Source: Ustulina deusta
Taxonomy: Eukaryota > Ascomycota > Sordariomycetes > Xylariales > Xylariaceae
Assembly (NCBI GenBank): GCA_023159155.1
Contig: JAJNNX010000004.1
Coordinates: 434,001-498,000, forward strand
Direction of reading: 5' to 3'
Length of the DNA stretch: 64,000 nt
Shown here: positions 1 to 14,228 of the stretch, piece by piece
Position numbering within the stretch: the first letter of the stretch is position 1
Layout: each line of letters begins with the position of its first letter
Notes under the pieces: model-generated
What the model was told of the DNA's origin: nothing
Seen by the model: the letters and a program-made list of their open reading frames with translations, nothing else
Database searches by the model: none
Translations under genes and position numbers: made by a program

Positions 1-1595
1 TATAAAATCTAAAAAATAAAAACAAAAAATTATATATATTTAAAATTATTTTAAATAAGATTATTTTTTTTATATAGTTTTAATTTAAAAAACTTATATA
101 TTTTTAATTACTCTATATTAAAATTAATATAAAATAATTAAAATATCAAAACAAAAATATTATTAGTTTTATTTAAAATATAATTATAAAAAAAAAATAT
201 TATAAAATAAAACTTTGGGTTTTTTTTATTTATTGCTTATATTAGCTATAGTATAGCAATATATAGTAATAAATAATGAAAATATATTATTTAATTAATA
301 AAGTTATAATTATATATAAATATTTATAAATAAGTTTAGTTATTTAATTATAACTTTATTTAGCAAAAAAATAAATGTTATAGAATTATTAGATATATAA
401 ATATTAAATAATATAAGACTATTTATTTTTAAATTTATAGTAATAATTAATAGTTTTATAAGTACTAAATACTATTTTAATAGTACTTATTATTTTTAAA
501 CTTAAGAAGTAATAAAATTAACTAATTAAAAACTAGACTAATAACTTTATTTTTATATTAATAAATATTAAAACAACTAAAATATTTATTAATTAATATA
601 TTACTACTAAAAATAATAATAAAAATTAAAACATAAAACTTTTTAATAATAAATATTAGCAAAATAGTTATAAATTTTAATACTAAACAACAAACATTTA
701 AATTAGTTTATTAGATCTAAAACATTTAAAAAATAGTATATAATATAGCAATTTTTATATAAAAACAATATAAGCTATAAGCTAACAAAAAAAAGTTTTA
801 TAATATAAGTGCTAACTATTACATTAAATTTTTAATTAGTTAAATTTTTAAAAATTTTAAAAAACCAAAAATTTAGCTATATTTTTAATTTGTTTAATTT
901 ATATAAAATAAAAAATTTATTTTATATTAACCAATTATAAAAAACAAACAATAATTTTTTATTTTAATAAATCTAATTATTACTTTTAGTTAAAAATATT
1001 AATAATAAAACAAAATTTAAAATTAAACAAATTAAATAATTAAAAATATATAAAAAAAATAAAAAACTATAGTACTAGGTTGCTTAAAAAAGCTATAATT
1101 TTAATAATACTTAATATATAGCTTAAAATTATAAAAATATACTAATTAAGCTTAACTAGTTTTATAAACCTTATAAAAAAGTATTTAAATTTTTTATAAA
1201 ATTATAAAAATAAATATATATAGTAATAGCGAACAAATTTATAAACAATTATAAAAACAATAATAAAGCAATACAATATAAAAAAACTATATAAACTTAA
1301 CATTATTAATAATTTTAACTTAAAACTATATTTAAACTTTTAGTTTTAAAAAAAAGTAGTATAACGGTTAGTACAGTTTTAGCAAAACTTGCAAAAATTT
1401 TAGACCTATATAGCAATAAAATAAAAAGTTTATATACGGACTAACTTATAACTTTATAGCTATATATATAAAGTTTATATTTATTTACTCTATAAATTTT
1501 GACTTTTTTTTCTTTTTCTTTTTTTTTTAGCTTAGAGTTTTTGTTTATAGTATTAATAAACTAGCTATGGAAGCTTTACTTGACTGATCGTAACA
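1..1595 (+). mobile_element. LTR retrotransposon, 3' part, RIP-degraded (left end outside window)
   Basis: This stretch aligns by eye with the 3' parts of the two complete copies at 4176-10077 and 17436-23418 and ends in an LTR at 1360-1595. The LTR begins TATAACGGTTAGTA, a G-to-A mutated form of TGTGACGGTTAGTA, and ends CGTAACA. No open frame survives, and C and G are almost absent except in the LTR, as expected after RIP. The 5' part lies outside the window. It abuts an inverted fragment of the same family at 1596, which suggests insertion into an older copy. The internal coding order cannot be read, so the superfamily (Gypsy or Copia) is unknown. Confidence 0.8.
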
Positions 1596-2317
1596 AGTTT
1601 TTTACATTTTAGTTTTTTTAATATAAATAAAATTTAAAATATTAAAAAATAAGCCAATAAAATAAAAAATAAATAAAATAATAAAACTAAAAAATTTAAA
1701 GTTAATATTTTTAAATATATTTTTTATTATTAAGTTATAATTATTTTTTTAAAATATTAAAATAAATATAATAAAAAATTAATATTTTATTTTTTTTATT
1801 TATTAAAAAAGTTTTATTAGAACTAACTATACTTAAAAGCTAAAATTATTTTAATTATTTAAAAACTAAAAATAAATTTAAAATATTTAAAGTTAGGTTT
1901 TTTATAAATTATTAGTTTTTAAATAGTATAAAAATTAAAAATTCTATTAAAATTCTATTAAAATTAGGTTTATATTATAAAATATATAACTAAAAAAAAA
2001 AGTTTATTTATGTTTTACTAATTATAACAAAAAAAAACAAATTATTTATTCAATATTTATTAATAAATAATTAGTAAGCTTAAAATAGTATTACGATTAG
2101 TTAAGTAAAGCTTTTATAGCTAGTTTATTAATATTATAAATAAAAACTTTAAACTTAAAAAAAAAAAAAAGAAATTAAAGTTTATAAAATAGATAAATAT
2201 AGATTTTGTATGTATAGTTATAAAGTTATAAGTTGGTCCGTATATAGATTTCCTATTTTATTACTATATAAGCCTCGAGTTCTTGCAGGCCTTGCTAAGA
2301 CTATACTAACTATTATA
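1596..2317 (-). mobile_element. Inverted 5' fragment of the same LTR retrotransposon
   Basis: The fragment carries a reversed LTR at 2089-2317 (TATTACGATTAG start, TACTAACTATTATA end) and about 490 bp of the adjoining internal region. Compared with the complete copies it lacks about 220 bp of internal sequence, so it carries its own deletion. The forward element ending at 1595 interrupts it. The LTR keeps a few recognisable blocks such as GCAGGCCTTGCTAAGACT. Confidence 0.7.
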
Positions 2318-4175
2318 TATACTAGTATCTTTTTAATTATTATATAAAAAATAATTAACCTTTATATATATAATAATATTTTATATAACTTTTATATAAG
2401 AATTAAAAAAAAATCAATATATAAGCTATATATTTATATACTAAATATAGCTAAACTTTATACAAACTAAAAAACTTTTAAAAAGCACTAATAAAAAACA
2501 TTAAATTAATTAAACTATAAATACTATAATTAATTAATAATAAAATTATTATAAAAATATATAATATATTTTACATAAAAAATATTTTAAACTAAAAACT
2601 AGCAAAACATTTAAAAAAACCCATATTATATAACTTATAAAAAACAAATATATTTTAATATATAAACTTTAATTCTTTATATAATAATCTTAAACATTAC
2701 TAATATTTTTTATTTTAAATTAACAATTTTTTAATTAAAACTATAATAATAAAAACTTTCCTATATAATAAAATAATTCTATAATATCTACCCTTAAAAC
2801 TAAAATATAATCCTAAAAAAACTTTTGTATATAAAATCAAAAAAGATTTTTAACTTCAAACAATATATTACTATATAATAATAAAGCACTAAAAGTATAC
2901 TTTTAAAAAATACTTCTAATTATAAAACATTACTTATTTTTTATACCGATTAATAATTTAGCTATATAAGCTAGAAATATATTATATTTCTAATATATAA
3001 TAAAATACCTAGTCCTATAATACTTTCTATAAACCTTTAATTAACTAATATTTTATATAATACTAAATATAAAAATATTTATATTCTATATTTAGATTTT
3101 ATTTACGTATAATATTTAAAATAAAATTATTTTAGGAATAAAATACTAAATATTTTTAAAAACTTAACAAAGAAAAAACTATTTTAAAAAGCTATATAAT
3201 CTGCTTTATAATAAAACATAATAATTTATTAATTTTTACTAAAAAATAAAAATTATAAAAAAATAGTTTTATATAATATTTTTAGCTATTTTAATTAATT
3301 ATATAAAAAACTACTATATATATTATATTAGTTCCGATTATATATAAAAAAAAACATATAATACTATAAACTTATACGTTAATATAATTATAAACTATAA
3401 CGAGTATTAAATAAACTAAATTAATATTATTTTTATACAAATATATAAATAAAAAAAAACATTTTTTTATATAAAGCATTAAAAATTATAATTAATAAAC
3501 AATTAAAAATATAAAAAATACTTAAAACAAAATATTTAAAAAAAGGAATATTTTAGTACAACTATTATATAAATATATAAAAATATACCAGAATTTAAAA
3601 CAATACTTATTTTTTAAAAACTTATATCTAAAAGTTTTTTTTCTAACCTTTGTTTATACCTTTAAATTAAAAGCAACCTATTAAACAAACATTTCGTACA
3701 AAAAGCAAAAAATACCTATTATATAAATAAGCAATATAACTATACTAATTACTACTTTATACAATATAAAAATACTAAACAATACTTTTACAATTTTTAA
3801 AAATAATACTTTAGCTAAAATTATACAAATACTTATTTCTAAAAAAATATTTATATAAACAAAAAATATTTTATTTACTAAAAAAAAATATTAATTAACA
3901 AACTATATTTTCTAAAAAAAAACTTAGATAAAAGCTAATACTTTAATATATATAAAATAATATTTAATAATAAACTAATTTTAATAAAAATTTTTATTTT
4001 ATTTTGCTAAGTATAAAAGTTATCTAAATTTATATAATAATAATAATAAAAATTCTAATATATATAATAAAAATATAATATATTTATATATTATATAATT
4101 TAAAAAAATATTTAAGTCATAATAATAAACTAACTTTTAAATTAATTTATATTAAATAATTAATATTATATAAAA
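2318..4175. mobile_element. RIP-degraded older element, left half of the host of copy A
   Basis: The sequence is AT-rich and reads as A plus C with very little G on the plus strand, unlike the LTR family around it. The same composition resumes at 10083 on the far side of copy A, and the 5-bp duplication TAAAA (4171-4175 and 10078-10082) shows that the two halves were once joined. No open frame or terminal structure was recognised. The skew suggests that mutation acted mainly on one strand orientation of an older transposon, but its class is unknown. Confidence 0.5.
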
Positions 4176-4315
4176 TATAATAGTTAGTATAGTTTTAGCA
4201 AAACTTATAAGAACTCTAGACCTATATAGCAATAAGATAGGAAGTTTACGTACGGACCAACCTATAACTCTGCAGCTATATATATAAAGTTTATATTTAT
4301 TTATTTTATAAACTT

Positions 4316-4346
<31 letters not shown>

Positions 4347-4413
4347 AGTTTAAAATCTTTATTTATAATATTAATAAACTAGCTATAAAAGCTTTATTTA
4401 ACTAATCATGATA
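4176..4413 (+). repeat. 5' LTR of copy A
   Basis: This 238-bp direct repeat matches the LTRs at 9837, 17436, 23186 and 1360. It contains the shared blocks GACCTATATAGCAATA and GCTATATATATAAAGT, a long T run, and TATTAATAAACTAGCTAT near its 3' end. The last bases, TCATGATA, are a mutated TCGTGACA. Confidence 0.8.
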
Positions 4414-7400
4414 TTACTTTAAACTTATTAATTATTTATTAATAAATATTTAATAAATATAAATTTTTTATTTTATTATAGTTAGCAAAATATAAATAAA
4501 TTTTTTTTTAATTATATATTTTATGATATAAATTTAATTTTAATATAATTTTAATAAAACTTTTAATTTTTATATTATTTAAAATTTAATAACTTATAAA
4601 AAATTTAACTTTAAATATTTTTATTTTATTTTGAGTTTTTAAACAATTAGAATAATTTTAATTTTTAAATATAGCTAGTTTTTTATTATTAAATAATTTT
4701 AAAAAAAGAATTTTTATAAAAAAAAAAAAATTTAAACACTAAATTTTTTTGTAAACATTTTAAACAAACTAATACTTAAAAAAAAATCTAAAAAAAATTA
4801 AAAATTAAAAATTAAAAAAACAAAATTTAAACTAGAACTAAAATAATTTAAAATATATAATATATTTAAAAATATATTAATAAATATTATAGCTATATAA
4901 GCTTATAATTTTATATTAGTTCTAATAAAACTGTTTTAATAAATAAAAAAAATAAAATATTAACTTTTTAATATATTTATTTTAATATTTTTAAAAAATA
5001 ACTATAATTTAATAATAAAAAATATATTTAAAAATATTAATTTTAAACTTTTGAGTTTTGTTATTTTAACTATGTTTTATTTTATTAGTTTATTTTTTAG
5101 TACTTTAAACTTTATTTATATTAAAAAAGCTAAAAGATAAAAAATTAATTATATTTTAAATTAAAAATAGCTAATTTTAGTATATTATAAATTAATTAAA
5201 AAAATATACTAAAAAATTAATAAAAATATATTTTTATTTAATTAAAAAACTATTTAATAATATTATTAAAATAATTTAAGTTTTATTAATAGTTTATTAT
5301 AATTTTAATTAAATAATTATTATTTATAAAATATTTTAAGTTTATATATATAAAACTAATAAAAATATTAATAAATTTATTTTTGTATTTAATAGTTTAG
5401 CTTAAAAATATTAATTTATTAAATTATAATAAAAATATAAATTATAAAATTATTTTTATATAAACTTAAAAAAAAACTTATATAAAGTTTTTATAAATTT
5501 AAATATTTTTTATAAATTATTTATTAATAAAGTTATTAAATTAATATATAATATTAAATAAGTTTATAAAAATTTTTCATAAATTAAATCTATTAATTTA
5601 ATTAAATAAAAATCTAATTTAAATAACTAAGTTTTTAGCAAACCTGCTTATTTATTTTAAAATAGTTAAAACAAGCGCTAATTATAAAAAAAAAAAAACT
5701 TATTAAAATAATAAAACTTATTTTATTTATAATAAAAAAAAATATTTATTAATTAATTATTTTAATTAAAAATTTAAAGTTTTAAATATTTAACTAGTAA
5801 AAAAAGTTTATAATAAAAATAGTTTTAATAGTTTATTTGATTTAAAAAATAAATAAAACTAATAAAAGTTTTTTTATTAATTTTTTTATTTATTTTAATT
5901 AAAATATATAACTAAAACAAATGAATTATTTTTAAAATATTTATTTAATTATAAATTAATAATATTAAAATAAAAATTTTAGTTTTATATAATATTAAAA
6001 CTTATATTTTTTTAATAATTAGTTATAAATTTATATAATAAATTAAATAATAATTAAAAATAAAAATAGTTTATTTAGCTAAACTTTAAAAGTTTTATAA
6101 TTACTAAAATAAAATAATTAATAAAATTTATAAATATGTAATATATATTATAAAAATTAATAATTAATAATTTAAAAATTAAATATTTTAAGTTATTAAT
6201 TTTAGTTATAATATTATTATTAGTATTAAATAATTAATAAAATAAAATATTTTAATAAAAATCTAAAAATAATAGTTAATCTAACTAAATAATTTATTTT
6301 TATTAGTTTAATTTTTGCTAATGATTATAATTAAACTTTTTAATTATAAATAATAAAATATAAACCTAAAAATATAAAAAAATACTAATTAATATAATTA
6401 AGTATTAAAAAAATACTATTAAATATTAAAACAATTTTTAAAAAAAAAATAATTATTATAAAAACAATTAAAACTAAAAAAATATAAAAAAGATTTAGAA
6501 CTTTTAAACTCAAAATAAAAAAAGGTTATATAATAATTTCTAAAAAAAAAAAAAAATAAACTATTATTAAAAGAATTATATAAAACTTTTAGAATTAATT
6601 TTATAAAAATAAATAAAAATAATTAGTTAAAAATTTTTTAAAAAAGCTTATTATAATTAATTTTATAATAACTAAAAATAATTATATTAAATTATTTAAA
6701 AAAAAATTAAAATTAATTAATATTTTATAAAAAAAATAGATTTAGATTAATTAAGTAGTACTATGAAAGATTTTTAATAATAAACTAATTTTATTTTTAA
6801 AAAAAAAAATTTTTAAGCATATAAAATTAATGCAAAGCTTTTTATTTTTTTAGCTATTATATTTGAAAAGATTTTTTTTAAAAAAAAAATCTAAAATTTT
6901 ATTACTATTATAACTAAAATTTAATATAATATTAAAACTTAATAATAAAAAATATATTTTTAAGCTTTATTAGTATTAAATATTTATATAATTTTTTTTT
7001 TTTTAAAAAGTTTATAAATAAACTGCTAGCTATAGATTTTATTAAATAAAATATAAATTTAAATATTATTTTTGTTTTATTGATATTTAAACTTAAATTA
7101 AATAAATATAAATTTATAATTAATTATTAATAAAAAAATATATATTTAAAAAACTAAATTATATTAATTTGAAATATTAGTAGTATTATATTTAATTATT
7201 ATAATATTATTTATTTTATAAAACTAAATATTATCAAAGCTTTTTATTAATTATTATTAATTATAAAATTATATTATTTTTTGTTTTTTTAAATTTGCAA
7301 AAAAGTATTTTAATAAAAAGTTTTATTATTTAGTTTAAAAATAGGACCTGCTTAATAGTAAGCTTTTATTAATATATAAATTTAAAAATTTTTAAATAAA

Positions 7401-9836
7401 TTTATAAATATTTATACAAATAATATTTTAATTTATTTTAAAACTAAAAAATAGTACTAAACTTATTATAAAAAAATAATTTATTATTTATATTAAGCTA
7501 AATATTAAAAAAATATTAAAAAGTTTTATTTTAATATATTTATTATTAATTATTTAAAAATAGTTATAAAAACTAAAGTAAAAATTAGAATTAATTTTAT
7601 AAAAATTTAAATAATTCTAGATTAAGATTTTAATAATTTTAAAAATATTAAATTAATCTAGTTATTTTTTAAGCTTTATAATTATATTTATATATTTATT
7701 TATTATACTAATAAAATTGCTACCTTTTTAAATTAACTACTAAAAAAAAATAAACTATTTATAATAGCACTAAAATAAAAATAAGCTTTTAAATATATAA
7801 AATTACTAATATATAAAATATTTGTTTTAGCTTTTTTTAAACCTAGCTCACTAATATAAATAAAAATAAATATTTTATATAATATAACAAAAAAGATTAT
7901 TTAGTAATAATAAAAAAATATAACCTAAAAACTTATAAAGTATTTTTTTAAAACAATAATACTAATAAAGCAAGCTTACCTAATTTAAAACTATAAACTT
8001 TTAATAATAATATAAACTTTAAAATATTATTACTTAAAGCTTTTTAAAACTAAGTTTTTTATAATAATTAATTATTAAACTTTATTATATTTTTTAAATA
8101 AATAGATTTTATTAATACAATAAATATACTAGGCTAACTTTTTATTAAACTTTAATATTATTTTTTAATACTAACTAAAAAAAAAAAATATAATAGCTAA
8201 TATTTTATAAAAAAAAATAGCTAAGTTTGTTATAATTAAAACTAAAAAACTAAAAAGAAAAAAAATAATATTAATCCTACTTAATAAAATATTAAGTTTT
8301 ATATTAATTATAGACTTTTTACTTAATATTTTTTTTAAAAATAATTTAGTAGATCTAATTAAATAAAAAAACTAGTTATAAGATTTAAAAAATAAAAACA
8401 AAAAACTATATATATTTAAAGTTATTTAAAATAGGACTATTTTTTTTATATAGTTTTAATTATTATATATTAAAATTAATATAAAATAATCAAAATATTA
8501 AAACGAAAATATTATTAGTTTTATTTAAAATATAATTATAAACAATATATATATAATTATTATAACTATAAAAAAAATAAAATATTATAAAATAAAACTT
8601 TTACTTTTTTTTATTTATTATTTATATTAGCTATAATATAGTAATATATAATAATAAATAATAAAAATATATTACTTAATTAATAGGGTTATAACTATAT
8701 ATAAATAATTATAAATAACTTTAGCTATTTAATTATAACTTTATTTAACAAAAAAATGAATATTATAAAGTTATTAACTATATAATACTATAAAAGTTTA
8801 TATAAATTTTTTAATATATTAAACATATAAATATTAAATAATATAGGACTATTTATTTTTACGTTTATAGCAATAATTAATAGTTTTATAAGTATTAAGC
8901 ACTATTTTAGTAGTACTTACTACTTTTAAACCTAAAAAATAATAAAATTAACTAATTAAAAATTAGATTAATAATTCTATTTTTATATTAATAAATATTA
9001 AAATAATTAAAATATTTATTTTTTTGTTTTAGATTTTATATATAATTTTTTGTAATATTTATTAATTAATATATTATTACTAAAAGTAGTAATAAAAATT
9101 AAAGCATAAAATTTTTTAATAGTAAATATTAGCAAAACTATTATAAATTCTAATACTAAGCAATAAGTACTTAAATTGGTCCGCTAAACCTAAAATATTC
9201 AAAAAATAATATATAATATAGCAACTTTTATATAAAAACAATATAAGTTATAAACTAATAAAAAAAATATTTAATAGATTTTAAAATAAAAAATAAAGTT
9301 TTTTAAAAACAAAAAAAGCTTTGTAATGCAAGTATTAACTATTAAATTACATTTTTAGTTAGTTAAATTTTTTAAAATCTTAAAAAAATAAAAATTTAGT
9401 TATATTTTTAATTTGTTTAATTTTTATAAAATAAAAAACTTATTTTATACTAACTAATTATAAAAAAACAAATAATAACTTTTTATTTTAATAAATTTAA
9501 TTATTACTTTTAATTAAAAATATTAATAATAAAACAAAATCCAAAATTAAACAAATCAAATAATTAAAAATATATAAAAAAAGCAAAAAGCTATAATATT
9601 AAGTTATTTAAAAAAGCTATAATTCTAATAATATTTAGTATATAGCTTAAAATTTTAAAAATATACTAATTAAACTTGATTAATTTTATAAAACTTATAA
9701 AAAAACCTTTAAACTTTTTATAAAATTATAAACATAATAATACAGCAATATAATATAAAAAAACTATATAAACTTAATATTATTAATAATTTTAAGTTAA
9801 AATTATATTTAAATTTTTAGTTTTAGAAAAAAGTAG

Positions 9837-10077
9837 TATAATAGTTAGTATAGTTTTAGCAAAACTTGCAAGAACTTTAAACCTATATAGTAATAAAATA
9901 AAAAGTTTATATACGGACTAACTTATAACTTTAGAGCTATATATATAAAGTTTATATTTATTTATTTTATAAACTCTAACTTTCTTTTTTTTTTTTTTTT
10001 TTTTTTTTTTAGCTTAGAGTCTTTGTTTATAGTATTAATAAACTAGCTATGGAAGTTTTAGTCGACTGATTATAACA
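9837..10077 (+). repeat. 3' LTR of copy A
   Basis: This 241-bp direct repeat of the LTR at 4176 ends GATTATAACA. It is followed at once by TAAAA, the second copy of the target duplication. Confidence 0.8.
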
Positions 10078-10082
10078 TAAAA

Positions 10083-12900
10083 TACTAAAGCATTATTTAA
10101 AATATAAATATTTTAAAAATTTTAATTATAAAAAAGCTATAAACAAAAATATATATATAAAAAAACCCTTATATAAAGATTATATAAACATTTAAAACAA
10201 CTTAAATAAACTTTAATAAAAATTATATAATAACTTTAATTAATATAATAAAAATTAACAATAAAATTAGTTATAAAATTTTCTATATATTAAATATTTT
10301 TACCTTTTTATTTTTATTAAAAAATATAAATTGTTTAAAAACTTACTTTAATAATATAAAAAATATTATTATATAAAAAAACAAAAGCATTTTTTTTATT
10401 ATATATAAATAAAACTACCTTTTTTTTAATATTAATTTATATAAAATAACTAGCTACTTTACTAAAATTAAACTATAATATTTATATAAATATTTTAAGC
10501 ACTTTTATATAAAAAAACTATATAAAATATTAATTTATATAAAATATAAAATTAAATAATTAATCCTAAAAAAAATCTAAAAGTTTTATTACTTTTATTA
10601 AACATATAATAAAACTTTATATTACTTTAAATAGTTATTTTTTTAAAATCTATATCTATACAAAATATATAAAAAATATTATATAAATACTAAATTAATA
10701 TTTATTAAAAACTTTTGAATAATATTATACATAACTTAAAAATAAAATCTTTGTTAAACAATTTTAAAAAATATACAAAAATAATAAATATATAATACTA
10801 TAAAATATTTATTAAAGCATACTAAGCAATTAAAAAAATAAAATAAATATATAAACCGCTAAAACATATATATAATATTTTTTTAAACAAATTAATATAT
10901 AAACAAACAATAAATTAATTTTATAAATAATAAATAAAATATTAAACAATATAAGTAAACTAAACAGCTTTATATGAACTTTTTTTATTTTTAAAATATA
11001 CCTATATATTAATAAAAAAAAAAAAATTTTAGCTTTTGTATAAAAAACAGTAACTATTTAAAGCGTAATAAAAATATTATATAAAAACTATATAAAAAAT
11101 ACCTAAACTAAAAATTAAAAAAATAATAATATATAACTAATATAACTAATAGCAATATAAAAAAAACATAACTAACTAAAAAAAAGACCTATTATATATT
11201 TATTATATAACGCCTAAATACTACAAACCTTTTTAATTATAAAAAAATAGTAAACTTTTAAACTAATAACTAAGCTTTATATAAATAAAATTATTATAAT
11301 TTTTAAAAAACTATTTAAAAAATCAAATATAACAAAAATTAATAAACTTATTATATAAAATATTTTTAAGTTTATTACGTATAACCTAAATATATATAAA
11401 AAAAAGTATATTTTTAAATTTTGCCTTATATAAAAAATAAAAAATAAAAATACTAAACTATACAAAAAATTAAAACTAATTATATAAAAATATAATAATA
11501 TTAAAAAAAACATAGTTTTAACCTAATTACTAACAATTTAATAAATAAGCTAATAATTAATTTTAGCCCTTAAATTTATTTTTATATATAACTTTAAAAC
11601 ATTATACAAGCTTAAAAATATTACTTAAGCCTATATTTAGTTAAAAAAACAAGCTATTATATAATATTTATACTTATTTACTTTTAAAACTAAAAAACAA
11701 ATATTTTTTAAAAACTATCCTATAAATTATATAATCTTTATATAATTTAGCTAAATTTAAACTATACTAGTTTAAAACCTATTATTAATACTATTAAAAA
11801 AAACTTAAAATATAAATATTAATATATAACCTATACTTATTACTTATATATAATAGCTTAAACATTTTTAAAATAACTAAAATATAAACAAATAATATTT
11901 TAAACTTTATAACTTTAAACTTTTTAATATATAAAAAAAAAACTTTAGTAAACAAAACTTTATATAAAACTAAAAAAAACTTTATTTTTTAACTATTTAA
12001 TTAAATTTAATAATAAAAGTTTTTTTATATATAAATATAATATTATAATAACCTAAAAAAACTAAACTAAAAATTTAGCTAAAATTAACCTTTATATAAA
12101 AAAGTTTATTTAAGCTTATATTTTTTAATAAACTTAAAGAATATATATTAATAATATATACTAACTAAAAGCTATATATAATTTTGCTATGATAAGCCAA
12201 ATAATTAAGCTATAATTATATAATATTAAAATATTAAACAAATAAATTAAATAATAAAAAAACAACCTAACTTAAAAATTTATATTTATTTTATTTAACT
12301 TTTATTATATAAAACTATTTATTTTTATAAACAATTTATTTATAAATAATATAAATATAACTTTTTAGTTTAGCTTTATTATTATATTAATAATAAAAAC
12401 TTATATAAAAAATATAACAAACTTAAATTTTAAAATAAAAAAATATTATATACTAAAATTTAAATAAATATAAACAAATTATATAATATAATAAACAGCT
12501 TTAATAATACTATTGCTTTTTATATAATTTTTTAAAAAATTATAAAAATATTTAACTTATTTTTAATATTTATTATTTTATACTTAAATTTAAAATCATT
12601 ATATAATTGTTGAATTAAACTAAAAATAATATAAAAAAAAAAACTAATAATTAATATTATAATTTTTTAAAAATATAATAAATTAATAATAAAAACAATT
12701 TAATAAATATATTTACTAAATATACCTTAAACTAAATATTAAAAACTCTAGTTTTTACTAATAAACTATTTATATAATAAAAAATAACTAATAATTAGGC
12801 TATATATAAAAAAGTAAATATTATATATAAATATTAAAAAAAATAAAAAAGCACAAAAAAAACAACAAAATTTTATTTATATTTTAAAAAGCTAACATAT
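10083..12900. mobile_element. RIP-degraded older element, right half of the host of copy A
   Basis: This continues the A/C-rich, G-poor sequence of 2318-4175 after the insertion of copy A. It carries no open frame: the 78-codon frame near 11,277-11,513 is a low-complexity Phe/Ile/Leu string produced by AT bias. The right limit is set where cytosine runs and ordinary composition return at about 12,900. Confidence 0.5.
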
Positions 12901-13607
12901 AACTACCCCCCTTTTTTTCCCCTAGATAGAACTTTTTCCCCCCCCTCCTCTAACCGCAATTAAAATATTACGCTTTATATAAACACTAAATATAAGCGCT
13001 ACATATATCTCCCTAAAAACTAAAAACCTAATAATACACCAAAAATAGCGTCCTAATATAATAATAATAGCTGCTATATAAACCATCCAAACAAAAGAAA
13101 AATACTACCTTTTAATTTTAAACCAAAATAGCCCAAAAATCGCTTTTTTAGCAAATAAGCTTAGCTTAAACGTCCGTAAAAACATTTAATAATAATACCT
13201 AAAATATAATATTAATAAACAAAGCAGCAGTAATGATACTTTTTTTATTTTATTATATAACAAAACATATTAGCTATTAAACATATTAAAAATTATTCGT
13301 ACAAAAAGAAAAACTAAAAATATATATATATTTATATAAAAAGTCTATATAAAAGCCTAGCAGGCCTAACTCCTTATAAAAAAGCTATACACCTCCACGT
13401 AGCCATTGTCCTCCGTACAAATAAAATTTTAAAACCACAAAACGCCACCTAAAGCAGGCAGCGCTAGACACAGGCAGGCAGGGGCGGCAGCAAACATACT
13501 ACTACTATTAATACTACTACTACTGCTACTACTATTATTATTACTGCTACTATTACGTAATAACTATTATTTCTAAATTAATACAACCTTAGAATAATAG
13601 CTAAAGC

Positions 13608-13643
<36 letters not shown>

Positions 13644-14228
13644 CGCCTAAAAAAAAAAAGAAAAAAAAAGCAGTACAAAAATAGCCCGTTTTATATACAA
13701 TAGCTACAAATATTACGCCTTATCTAATCTTAAGCATTTTTAAATAGCACACAAAAAGCAATCATATATAAAAAGCAGTTATATATAAAAAATAATCACA
13801 TATAATAAACAAACTATAAAAAGCTTTTTAAAAAAACAATAAGTCAATATGCTATTAAACAATTTTATTAATTATAGATTAGCTATACGCTATAATCTTT
13901 TTTTTTTATATTCAAAATTTCTTATTCTTTTTAGTAGTTATATAGAAATACGCTATAATTAAAAAAAAACTAATATTATAATAATAGTATTAACTATATA
14001 TAAAGCTACTGCTAACTATATATAAAACTATTTATATAATACTAGCAATTAGTTATTAGTTTAATTATATAAGCGGTATATATATATAGAATTCTTTTAC
14101 TATATAAAAATCCTCCGTACGAAAGTCTTACCTTTATATAAATAGTTAAAAAAATAGATCAATATAAATAGTTATTTATTTTACCCCTTTATTACGTACA
14201 ATATTATACCCCCTAGCCACCCAACATT
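12901..14228. other. Partly RIP-spared island with microsatellites, no gene seen
   Basis: GC content rises here, with polypyrimidine runs (12,905-12,950), a GC-richer stretch around 13,440-13,500 (GGCAGGCAGGGGCGGCAGC), an ACT/ATT-type triplet tract at about 13,498-13,555 and a TA dinucleotide run at about 13,616-13,642. No credible coding frame was found. It may be unique sequence between transposons that was only partly affected by RIP leaking from its neighbours. Confidence 0.5.

Larger units (their letters stand above)
4176..10077 (+). mobile_element. LTR retrotransposon copy A, complete, RIP-degraded (5,902 bp)
   Basis: A 5' LTR at 4176-4413 and a 3' LTR at 9837-10077 lie in direct orientation. 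They begin TATAATAGTTAG and end in decayed forms of CGTGACA. The flanks are a perfect 5-bp target duplication TAAAA (4171-4175 and 10078-10082). The interior is collinear with copy B at 17436-23418. Every frame is broken, and G and C are nearly gone, as in advanced RIP of a gag-pol element. Protein motifs are not recoverable by eye, so the superfamily is left open. Confidence 0.85.

Noticed and set aside
11277..11513. 78-codon minus-strand frame in the AT-rich block
   Set aside because: Composed of Phe, Ile, Leu, Tyr, Asn only; an artefact of AT bias within a RIP-degraded element.
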